Assembly: GCA_964436865.1 (NCBI GenBank)
Contig: CAYTFK010000083.1
Location: 1 to 22,212, forward strand
Length of the DNA stretch: 22,212 nucleotides
From: JAXGPP01 sp964436865
GTDB lineage: Bacteria > Planctomycetota > Planctomycetia > Pirellulales > Thermoguttaceae
Direction of reading: 5' to 3'
Shown here: positions 15,744 through 22,212 of the stretch, one piece after another
How the letters are laid out: every line of letters starts with the position of its first letter
Position numbering within the stretch: the stretch's first letter is position 1
The notes under the pieces: model-generated
What the model was told of the DNA's origin: nothing
The model's database searches: none
What the model saw: only the letters and a program-made list of their open reading frames with translations
Made by a program: the position numbers and the translations under genes

Positions 15744-16481
15744 ATGGCGTCGGATGCCACGACAGATATCGATCGCGAGTTACAGGCCATCTTTGCAGTT
15801 TGTCAGGAGCGAATCGGCTATCGCTTTTCAGACGTCACCCTGCTCCGGTCCGCCTTGACCCACGCTTCCGGGGCGGAGCATCGCCTGGCGTCGAACGAGC
15901 GGCTCGAATTCCTTGGCGACGCCATCCTTGGCGCGATCGTCTGCGACCTGCTCTATCATCAGTTTCCCGACTACCTCGAGGGAGATCTGACCAAGCTCAA
16001 GTCGATCGTGGTCAGCCGGCAGACCTGCGCCCGAATCAGCGAAACGCTCGGCATGCAGGAGTGCCTGATCCTGGGGAAGGGAATGACCACGCACCCGGGA
16101 GTGCCGCCGTCGTTAATGGCCGACGTTTTCGAATCGCTCATCGCGGCCATCTACATCGATGGCGGCGTGCAAGCCGCGCGCGAATTCGTAGAAAGGCACG
16201 TCGGACCCGAGATCGAGTTGGCCGCTGGGGGCGAACTGGGCGGCAATTACAAGTCGCTCCTGCAGCAACTGGCCCAGCGCGAGCAAGGTCTCACTCCCAC
16301 CTATCACTTGCTGGACGAGAAAGGGCCCGACCACAGCAAGTGCTTCAAGATCTCCGCCCAGATCGGCTCCAGCCGCTACCGGCCGGCATGGGGCAGAAAC
16401 AAAAAAGAAGCCGAGCAGCGAGCGGCGCGCAACGCTCTCAGCGAGCTCAACAACGAAGAGCCTCCGTTCACATCGGACTGA
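15744..16481 (+). CDS. rnc: Ribonuclease III
   Basis: RNase III cleaves double-stranded RNA, processing rRNA precursors and structured mRNAs. The 245-residue protein has the signature NERLEFLGD (residues 51-59) with the catalytic acids E55 and D59, and the second acidic pair D127/E130 in MADVFESLIAA. A double-stranded RNA-binding domain fills about residues 170-242 (NYKSLLQQLAQ, then NKKEAEQRAARNAL). Length and domain order are standard. An upstream in-frame GTG (15720) exists, but AGAGG at 15732-15736 is 7 nt from ATG 15744, which is preferred. The next gene starts 69 nt after the stop, and the two may be co-transcribed. Confidence 0.95.
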   Translation: MASDATTDIDRELQAIFAVCQERIGYRFSDVTLLRSALTHASGAEHRLASNERLEFLGDAILGAIVCDLLYHQFPDYLEGDLTKLKSIVVSRQTCARISETLGMQECLILGKGMTTHPGVPPSLMADVFESLIAAIYIDGGVQAAREFVERHVGPEIELAAGGELGGNYKSLLQQLAQREQGLTPTYHLLDEKGPDHSKCFKISAQIGSSRYRPAWGRNKKEAEQRAARNALSELNNEEPPFTSD

Positions 16482-16550
16482 GCCCCTTCCTGCCTGAGGG
16501 TGCTTCGTCCGGCGCGTCTGCCGTCTGAGCTCTCCACAAGGATGTCTTCA

Positions 16551-17537
16551 ATGCGTCGTGCCGTGGTCTTGTTTTCGGGTGGTCTCGACAGCATGCTCGC
16601 CGCCCGCATCTTGCAGCGGCAGGGATTCGAAATCGATGCGCTCAATATCCGGACCACTTTCGACTGCTGCAAGGTGCCTGCAGCGCAGACCGCCGTCGAA
16701 ATGGGCATTCGCCTCACCGTTCTCTCGGTCGACGACAACTACATCGATCTGATCCGCCGGCCGCGCTATGGCTATGGCAAGGGGATGAATCCTTGTATCG
16801 ACTGCCGTATACGCATGTGTGAAATGGCGGGAAGATTCATGGAGCAGGTCGGCGCCTGCCTGGTGGCGACCGGCGAAGTCGTCGGACAGCGGCCGAAGAG
16901 TCAGAAGCGTCGCGACCTCGAAATCGTCGCAAGCGGTTCCGGTCTCAACGGCCGCCTGCTGCGGCCATTGTCGGCCAGACTGCTGCCGCCGACCGCCGTC
17001 GAGTTGGAAGGCCTTGTTGATCGCGAAAGACTGTACGCGTTCAGCGGTCGAGGCCGCGTTGAACTCATCGCCCTGGCTGAGGAGCTTGGTTTGCCTGCGA
17101 TCCCCCAGCCGTCAACAGGTTGTGCGCTCACGGAAATGACATTTGCACCTCGTGTTCGCGATCTGATCACTCATCGGCCGACGGCGGCGCGCTGGGAATT
17201 CGAACTGCTCAATGTCGGCCGCCACATTCGCCTGGACGAAGAGACGAAGATCGTCCTCGGCCGCAACGCCGGAGAGAATGCGGTGCTCGAACTTGCCTAT
17301 CGGCGCGCCGCATCTTTCGCGGCAGCCTACCTGCACCCGGAGAACTTCCTCGGTCCAGACGCCATGATCCTTGGCCGTGTCGACGAGGCGTCGATCGATC
17401 GCGCCGCATCGCTGATCTTGCGCTACACCCGACGGTTTGATCCCCGCGACGCGCAGTTGCGTTTCGATCATGCGGGCACGGAGAGGATCGTTACGGCACG
17501 CGTGGACGACACGGCCGATCAACTCCCGCTACTCTGA
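16551..17537 (+). CDS. PP-loop tRNA-thiolation-like protein (ThiI/MnmA-related)
   Basis: The 328-residue protein opens with the adenylating PP-loop SGGLDS (residues 9-14) that activates uridine in tRNA sulfur transferases such as ThiI and MnmA. Cysteines that could carry persulfide or a cluster are C39-C40, C82, C85 and C90 (NPCIDCRIRMC), and C191 (STGC). The C-terminal ~120 residues (from about 205) do not belong to the MnmA fold and resemble small NFACT-R-type RNA-binding domains; this part of the call is tentative. A role in 2- or 4-thiouridine formation, or another RNA thiolation, fits. ATG 16551 is preferred because AAGGA lies 8 nt upstream. An upstream GTG (16500) and ATG (16542) are in frame but poorly placed. 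It follows rnc by 69 nt. Confidence 0.8.
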   Translation: MRRAVVLFSGGLDSMLAARILQRQGFEIDALNIRTTFDCCKVPAAQTAVEMGIRLTVLSVDDNYIDLIRRPRYGYGKGMNPCIDCRIRMCEMAGRFMEQVGACLVATGEVVGQRPKSQKRRDLEIVASGSGLNGRLLRPLSARLLPPTAVELEGLVDRERLYAFSGRGRVELIALAEELGLPAIPQPSTGCALTEMTFAPRVRDLITHRPTAARWEFELLNVGRHIRLDEETKIVLGRNAGENAVLELAYRRAASFAAAYLHPENFLGPDAMILGRVDEASIDRAASLILRYTRRFDPRDAQLRFDHAGTERIVTARVDDTADQLPLL

Positions 17538-17679
17538 GACGAGGCGCCGAGGCAACAGGCGATGGTGAGGCGATCTCCGTATCGCACTCCTCCTACAGGA
17601 GGGATGGTGTGTCGTGGATCCGCGCTGGCCAGCCTGGCGTAACATGCTATCCGGCCAGAGCTTATGCAAGAAAACAGAA

Positions 17680-17704
17680 ACGCCCGGCGAAATGCGCCGG
17701 GCGT
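17680..17704 (-). terminator. Intrinsic terminator of the histone-like gene
   Basis: ACGCCCGGCG (17680-17689) and CGCCGGGCGT (17695-17704) form a perfect 10-bp GC-rich stem with a 5-nt loop. On the minus strand it is followed by a T-rich tract (TTTCTGTTTTCTTG), the classic intrinsic terminator layout, about 104 nt after the histone-like stop. On the plus strand the trailing CCCTTTC is poorer, so it may also stop the convergent PP-loop gene, but less well. Confidence 0.75.
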
Positions 17705-17807
17705 CCCTTTCTCGTCGTAGCAGGTAGGGAAGGACTGAAGCGATCAAGCGCCTCAGGGGTTGAGCCGGGTCGGCGAAACCTCCTTCCAGGTCGCGGGCGA
17801 AGGCGCG

Positions 17808-17933
17808 CTAGACGGCGGCCTTCTTCTTGGTGCCCTTCTTCTTCTTCGCGACCTTCTTGGCACCCTTCTTCGCGACCTTCTTCTTCGCCGCCTTCTTCGC
17901 GACCTTCTTCTTCGTTGCCTTCTTCTTGGCCAC
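17808..17933 (-). CDS. Short lysine/alanine-rich histone-H1-like protein
   Basis: A 41-codon gene too short for usual ORF cut-offs. The product starts MAKKKATKKKVAKK and continues as AKK/VAKK repeats to the C-terminus; about 22 of 41 residues are lysine and nearly all others are Ala, Val, Gly or Thr. This composition is that of bacterial H1-like tails (HC1/HC2-like), which bind DNA nonspecifically and help compact nucleoids; planctomycetes are noted for condensed nucleoids. The GTG start at 17933 has AGGAGG 7 nt upstream, an ideal Shine-Dalgarno sequence, and the gene ends in a strong terminator at 17680-17704. Together these make a real gene likely. A +1 frame of the same strand yields a Glu/Gly-rich product, which is a shadow. 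Confidence 0.8.
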   Translation of the reverse strand: MAKKKATKKKVAKKAAKKKVAKKGAKKVAKKKKGTKKKAAV

Positions 17934-18238
17934 CGTACGTCCTCCTCACATGAGTCTCGGGCGACTCCTCATCGAAGCTCGAGCTGGGATTCGATTGCTT
18001 GAGAGGTCGGTCACCACAGAAACAGGTCAACAACCGTTACCGACATCTTGTTGCTCACGCGGCCATGCACCGCAACAAGCTGTTGGCTCTCCTCGTTGGC
18101 TTCCTTCCTTCGCAAGGAGCCCTGGAACCTGGTGCCGCGAATTCTTTGGAGAGCGTTTCAGCATCATGCAGCGTTTCGAACCAAACCGGGTCGCACTGCA
18201 CACTCTGATTTCCACTCTCAAGGTCCCAGTTTTGCATT

Positions 18239-18266
18239 ATCGTATCTATTTCCGAAAAACTTGCAA
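18239..18266 (-). promoter_or_regulatory. Candidate distal promoter of the histone-like gene
   Basis: On the minus strand TTGCAA (18261-18266) precedes TACGAT (18239-18244) by 16 nt, in the most AT-rich patch of this area. It points toward the histone-like gene and would give a leader of about 300 nt. No better minus-strand promoter was seen nearer the gene. Confidence 0.35.
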
Positions 18267-18642
18267 GTACATTTCTTGCACTGCGAACAAAAATTTCTTC
18301 GTTCACGCTTTGATCAACGCATCGCGAGTCCTTCAATGCATCGCGCGCTACACGCTCTGCACATCGAACAACATGCTGCGCGCCAGCTCATCAACAAGTC
18401 ATCACTGCGATTCGATCGATCGCCATTCTCATAGCCGCGCGATGGCTCGCAAGGATCGATGACACACCCTCCGCAGCAAAGTGCGGAAGCGGAAAATGAA
18501 TCGCCCCTTCACGTCTATCAGTCAGTGTTTCAGCACGTCGATTTGCCCTTCGCAGTCTGCCGATCGCGTTTGAGCCGCTATTTGCAGTGTTTTCGTAAGC
18601 GCTTGATTCTCAATAACTTGGCGAGTGCAGAATGCGACGCGG

Positions 18643-18716
18643 TTCACTTCGTGAAGCGAATCGCGCCCTGCAATGCAATGGCCATTCGGCATCGGGCGTC
18701 TTCGCTTCGCGAAGCG
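18643..18716. repeat. Two related small hairpins
   Basis: TTCAC-TTC-GTGAA (18643-18655) and TTCGC-TTC-GCGAA (18701-18713) have the same stem-loop design and differ by a compensating base pair (A-T to G-C). The second is embedded in a perfect 14-nt palindrome, CGCTTCGCGAAGCG (18703-18716). A further 10-nt inverted repeat pairs 18748-18757 with 18799-18808. Confidence 0.45.
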
Positions 18717-19637
18717 CTCAAGCGACGCGGCGCGTGCGATCCGCTCTCGACTGTCGACGAGCGTTTCTTCGCGTCCGCACACTGCGCCGACGACGGACTC
18801 GACAGTCGCGACGGAGCAAGTCCGCGCGCCTGAGTGTTCGCTCCGCCGATCGCGCGAAATCGACATGGAAAAGGCATCGTCAATCGCGCGGCGAATGCGC
18901 GCCGGAGCAGAGAAAAAAATTTCCGTCGCGCGACGATTTTCTTCGCCCGATGGACACTCGCGAGCGCCTTGCGGCACGTCTTTCATCTCTCGATCGACGT
19001 TCGACGACGCTTCGGCGGAGCTTACGGATGGTCTTCAACCGCTCATCGCCTGGCCTTCGATGCGCGGTCGCGAGTGGCTCGCCGCCAAGGCGTCGTTGCA
19101 TCGAGCGGAGGCCTCTGCTGCGGTTGATCGGCCGCGGCGTCGCCGATGAGCATCATCGCCGATGCGCTTCCACGGCAACTCTTCGATGAGCCGTGTCGCC
19201 AGCGTGATTGATCGGAAGTCATTGCGCCACAACAAGAAACGCTGGCACGCAAGTGGAGTGTCGCGACTCAGCAGCGATGCTCGACGGAGCGGGCATCGCG
19301 GAGTCCGCTGCGCCCATAGATATATGGAGACGGTCATCACACTGAGCGGGACTGGCATGCGCCGGCCGTCAACCGGTTTTCGGCCATTGCGAAAGTGCAA
19401 TCGCCGCCGGGTTGCTTGTCGAGACAGCGCCCAACGGGTAGCCTGCCGTGTGGGCACGCAGAAACGCGGTTCGAGAGGCTCGGAAAGCCGATTGCACCCG
19501 ATTCCGCATCGCCAATTGACGGAATCTCACCCAAGACCCCTTCTCTACGGGGGAGTCGTGCCGCGTCGGCCGTCTTCGGTGAAGCGGCGAGATCCGCAAA
19601 TCGTTTTTCCTCACTGGATCGTCTTTGATCACAGAAG

Positions 19638-20195
19638 ATGAACCCGACCGACACGACACGCCCGACCGACTCGCGTGGCCCTCAGCAGTCGAGAGACGAG
19701 CGCCTGGAGGAAGCCTTCCTGCGCTGGCAGCACGAACTGCTGGGAATGCTGTTCTTGCTGGTGGGGCATCGCGAGGACGCCCGCGACGCACTGCAGGAGG
19801 CGTTTTTCAAGTGTTGGCGTCGGCGCGACGGGCTCGATGAAATCCAGAATCTGCGAGCCTGGATCTTTCAGGTGACCTTGAACGTCGGGCGCGACATGCG
19901 CGCCACTGCGTGGCGGCGCCGGCGCCGCCCCTTGGAGGACGAGGATGCCATGACCGTCGCCTCGCAAATTCAACCTGACGCCGCCGCTTCACGAGCCGAG
20001 CAAGTCGCCTTGGTGCGTCGCGCGCTCGTTGATCTGCGCCCCGAGGAGCAGGAGGTGTTTCTCCTGCGACAGAACGGTCAGATGACCTATGAGGAGATTG
20101 CCGCCGCGATCCGGATTCCGCTCGGGACGGTGAAGACCCGGATGCGAATGGCGATCGGCAAGCTGAGAGCAGCTCTGCAACCCCGGCCGGAATGA
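19638..20195 (+). CDS. ECF-type RNA polymerase sigma factor
   Basis: The 185-residue protein has the two-domain ECF layout. Region sigma2 lies at about residues 22-88 (GHREDARDALQEAFFKCW, then LRAWIFQVTLNVGRD), and region sigma4 at about 120-180 (LRPEEQEVFLLRQNGQMTYEEIAAAIRIPLGTVKTRMRMA), with a helix-turn-helix that reads the -35. The loop between is short, as in ECF members. It directs RNA polymerase to a stress or envelope regulon when released by its partner. The ATG at 19638 follows AGAAG closely. The stop overlaps the next start as ATGA, so it is translationally coupled to the membrane protein downstream, which is the probable anti-sigma factor. No autoregulatory promoter was identified. 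Confidence 0.92.
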   Translation: MNPTDTTRPTDSRGPQQSRDERLEEAFLRWQHELLGMLFLLVGHREDARDALQEAFFKCWRRRDGLDEIQNLRAWIFQVTLNVGRDMRATAWRRRRRPLEDEDAMTVASQIQPDAAASRAEQVALVRRALVDLRPEEQEVFLLRQNGQMTYEEIAAAIRIPLGTVKTRMRMAIGKLRAALQPRPE

Positions 20196-22212
20196 CTGCC
20201 ATGCCCGTCGATTTGGAAACCCGACAACGCCTGTGGGAACTCTTCTACGACCTCCTGACGGAGGAAGAGGCCGCCGGACTCCGCGCGCGGATCGAGAACG
20301 ATCCGGAGACCGCTCAGGCCTTTGCCGAGGTGCGTGATCAGGCTGACCTAGTCGCCGAGGCGGCGCGTCTGGAGTTGCCGCCGCTGGCCTTTCATCGGCC
20401 GACTGATTCATCTCCGCGGTCCGCGCTGACCGAAGACCGCTCGTCACGCGCGATGCCAAGTCCCGCAAGGCCTGGCCCTTCGGCATCGGGCCGGGCGTCC
20501 GGCTGGCTCGTCAGTCTGGCTGCCGCACTCCTCCTGGCGATCTCGCTAGGCGGCTACTTCTACCACTGCCAGCAGCTTTCCGATATCGCCGCCGATCATT
20601 TGCGGCTGCGAATGACCGGTCCCGCAAGGCTTCAGGCCGGGGCGGTCAATGAATTCTCCATCGCCACCACCACGGTTACCGGCGAGCCGGTCTCGGAGGC
20701 CGTTGAGTTCGCAGTCCGTTCGGCCGACGGAATGCGACGGCTGCTCGCCAATCGCGAGCAAACGAATCAGGCCGGACTGCTTAATGTCAGCATCCCGCCC
20801 GACATGAACCTCCCTTCCCGTGTGCTGTTGGAGGTCACGGCGCTGAGAAACGGGAAACGTCAGACGGTGACCGCGCCCCTGGCGGTCGACCCAGTCCGCT
20901 TTGTCACCCATCTTTCGCTCGATCGGCCGCTCTACCGGCCGGGCGAGACGATCCGTTACCGGTCGCTTTCCCTATCGCGGTTTGGTCTGGTGGCCGACCG
21001 CCCGCTTGCCGTTCAGTTCGAGATCCGCGATCCTGCGGGCGCCGTGCTCCCCGGCTCTGAATCTCAAGGCGCCACCGATCGCGGCGTCGGCTCCGGCGAG
21101 TTCGTACTGCCCGAATCCGTCGCCGGCGGCGAATACACGCTCGTCGCCCGCAGTCTCGAAGACGCGTTTCCGGAAGAGCGGCGCACGTTCTTCATCCGCA
21201 GCTACCGGCTGCCGAGGCTGAGAAAGGAACTTGAGTTCACTCGCGACAGCTACACGGCGGGCGATCGCGTGGCGGCCGATCTCTCCGTCCTGCGTGCCGA
21301 AGGGGGCCCGGCGGCGGGCGCAACGCTGCGGATCATGGCCACGGTGGATGGCCACCAGGTTCACGAGGAGACGGCGACGACCTCAGCCAGCGGGAGTTAC
21401 CGCATCGAGTTTGCCCTGCCCGAACGGATCGAACGGGGCGACGGTCAGCTTGCCGTGATTATCGACGACGGCGGAACTCAGGAGACGATTGCCGAGACCA
21501 TCCCCATCAATCTGGGCACGGTCGACGTGCGATTTTACCCGGAGGGAGGAAAACTGGTCCCCGGTCTGGAGAACCGCGTCTACTTCACCGCCCGTAATCC
21601 TCTCGGGAAACCGGTGGAACTTGAGGGAATGCTCGTCGACAGTGAAGGCTACGAGGCGGCCCGCGTCGAGGCGCAGCACGACGGGATGGGAGCGTTCAGT
21701 TTCGTTCCGCGCGGCGATTTGAGCTACCGACTCAAGGTGGAAAAGCCGTCGGGCGTGTCTGGCGAGATCGGCCTGCCCCTCGCCGCCCCTCGCCGACCGG
21801 TGGTGCTGACGACGGGACGCGGTATTTTTGAGCCGGGCCGACCGCTGGAATTCAACATCCGCTCCGCCGAGGCCGGGCTGCCACTGGTGGCCGCCGCCTG
21901 GTGTCGCGGCGTGCTCGTGGGCCACCAGCCTCTGGTTACCAGCACCGGAGCCAACGAGGTTTCTGTCGCAATCGATCCGGAAGCCAACGGTGTGATCCGG
22001 CTTACCGTATACGACTACGGCATTTCTCCCCCCGAACCGATTGCCGAGCGTCTGGTCTGGCGCCGACCCGCCCGCCAGCTCAATGTTCGCGTCGATCCGC
22101 CAGGCAAGCCATGCAAACCGGGCGACGAGGTGCAACTCGAACTCCGCGCGACGGATGAGAGCGGCAACCCGGCGGCGGCAATTCTGGGCGTGTCGGTGGA
22201 GATCGGAAGAGC
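20192..22212 (+). CDS. Anti-sigma-like membrane protein with macroglobulin MG domains, partial
   Basis: The frame is open from ATG 20192 (overlapping the sigma stop) to the contig end, about 669 residues, with no stop. Residues 1-103 form a cytoplasmic helical head (LWELFYDLLTEEEAAGLRARIENDPE) like planctomycete anti-sigma N-termini. It lacks the HxxxCxxC zinc motif. One membrane helix follows (about 104-124). The rest is extracytoplasmic beta-rich repeats: an MG1-like domain, an MG2 domain with the hallmark LDRPLYRPGE (243-252), an MG3-like domain from about 337, and later MG-like units. These are hallmarks of the alpha-2-macroglobulin/MG2 family. The last in-frame residues before adapter sequence are ILGVSV, where relatives continue VVDE, so the thioester and complement-like part, if any, is missing. 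An alternative start at ATG 20201 removes three residues. The probable role is to hold the sigma factor and release it on an envelope signal. Confidence 0.8.
   Translation, partial: MTAMPVDLETRQRLWELFYDLLTEEEAAGLRARIENDPETAQAFAEVRDQADLVAEAARLELPPLAFHRPTDSSPRSALTEDRSSRAMPSPARPGPSASGRASGWLVSLAAALLLAISLGGYFYHCQQLSDIAADHLRLRMTGPARLQAGAVNEFSIATTTVTGEPVSEAVEFAVRSADGMRRLLANREQTNQAGLLNVSIPPDMNLPSRVLLEVTALRNGKRQTVTAPLAVDPVRFVTHLSLDRPLYRPGETIRYRSLSLSRFGLVADRPLAVQFEIRDPAGAVLPGSESQGATDRGVGSGEFVLPESVAGGEYTLVARSLEDAFPEERRTFFIRSYRLPRLRKELEFTRDSYTAGDRVAADLSVLRAEGGPAAGATLRIMATVDGHQVHEETATTSASGSYRIEFALPERIERGDGQLAVIIDDGGTQETIAETIPINLGTVDVRFYPEGGKLVPGLENRVYFTARNPLGKPVELEGMLVDSEGYEAARVEAQHDGMGAFSFVPRGDLSYRLKVEKPSGVSGEIGLPLAAPRRPVVLTTGRGIFEPGRPLEFNIRSAEAGLPLVAAAWCRGVLVGHQPLVTSTGANEVSVAIDPEANGVIRLTVYDYGISPPEPIAERLVWRRPARQLNVRVDPPGKPCKPGDEVQLELRATDESGNPAAAILGVSVEIGR
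22200..22212 (+). other. Illumina TruSeq adapter remnant at contig end
   Basis: AGATCGGAAGAGC is exactly the first 13 bases of the standard Illumina adapter. It lies at the very end of the window, and the encoded residues depart here from the expected macroglobulin motif (GVSV then VVDE in relatives). It should be trimmed rather than annotated as coding. Confidence 0.9.

Larger units (their letters stand above)
17934..19637. other. 1.7-kb region without a convincing gene, TCGC/GCGA-rich
   Basis: No protein family, rRNA, tRNA, tmRNA or RNase P signature could be found on either strand. Open frames exist, but their products are Arg/Ser-rich and read like translations of a biased repeat (for example 18632-19189 on plus). 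From roughly 18300 to 19300 the DNA is unusually dense in TCGC, GCGA, CGCG and GATCGAT words with local inverted repeats, unlike the coding regions around it. The left part includes the histone-like gene's leader and promoter. The right 300 nt, before the sigma factor, look like ordinary intergenic DNA with TTGACG at 19516-19521 but no matching -10. Confidence 0.5.

Noticed and set aside
16500..16550. GTG start giving the PP-loop protein 17 extra residues
   Set aside because: No Shine-Dalgarno sequence precedes it, and the PP-loop normally sits right at the N-terminus, as it does from ATG 16551.
17662..18033. Minus-strand 123-codon Glu/Gly-rich frame over the histone-like gene
   Set aside because: It is the shifted frame of the AAG/GCG repeats. 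The frame with AGGAGG-GTG and an AKK-repeat product is the one with signals.
18632..19189. Plus-strand 185-codon Arg/Ser-rich frame in the gene-poor region
   Set aside because: The composition follows the TCGC/CGCG word bias; there is no ribosome binding site, motif or domain. Several overlapping frames on both strands look equally open.
18000..19637. Replication origin, tmRNA, RNase P RNA or tRNA in the gene-poor stretch
   Set aside because: No DnaA-box cluster, no CCA-ending acceptor with T-loop, and no RNase P core sequence was seen.
20192..20500. Classical zinc-binding anti-sigma (ZAS) domain
   Set aside because: The head region has no HxxxCxxC motif; an anti-sigma role is inferred from context and its helical acidic sequence only.

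Overview
The window looks like one contig from a moderately high-GC planctomycete, probably of the Pirellula type. Supporting traits are two proteins that join an N-terminal CxxC zinc ribbon to a multi-pass membrane domain, a tiny lysine/alanine histone-H1-like protein, and an ECF sigma factor coupled to a membrane anti-sigma-like protein with a very large extracytoplasmic region. No rRNA, tRNA, CRISPR array, transposase or phage gene was found. The last 13 bases match the start of the Illumina TruSeq adapter, so the right end appears to be a contig end with uncut adapter.

Layout. 1-4.9 kb (+): a tandem ACT-domain protein, a zinc-ribbon membrane protein, a nucleoside 2-deoxyribosyltransferase-like protein translationally coupled to an HD phosphohydrolase, and a second zinc-ribbon membrane protein. 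4.9-9.1 kb (+): a Cu(I)-exporting P1B ATPase, a FabG-like SDR and a small lipoprotein. 9.4-12.4 kb (+): a periplasmic trypsin-like/PDZ protease, then thiL overlapping tsaE by one base. 12.4-15.5 kb (-): a CobB/CbiA-family protein that has lost both the P-loop and the amidotransferase cysteine, and a Do-type HtrA protease. 15.7-17.5 kb (+): RNase III, then a PP-loop tRNA-thiolation-like protein with a C-terminal extension. 17.7-18.3 kb (-): the histone-like gene with its own terminator and a distant promoter. 17.9-19.6 kb holds no convincing gene and has an unusual TCGC/GCGA-rich texture. 19.6-22.2 kb (+): the ECF sigma factor and its ATGA-overlapping partner, an anti-sigma-like head, one membrane helix and alpha-2-macroglobulin MG domains, cut off by the contig end.

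How the genes work together. Most are housekeeping functions: tRNA modification (tsaE, the thiolation-like gene), RNA processing (rnc), thiamine diphosphate synthesis (thiL), copper export and envelope proteolysis (two HtrA-type proteases). The most promising unit for a new system is the sigma/macroglobulin pair, which could report envelope damage or protease attack directly to transcription. The second most interesting locus is the catalytically degenerate CobB homologue. Several promoters share a TTGNCN - 17 nt - TAnnnT pattern, which helped in choosing gene starts.
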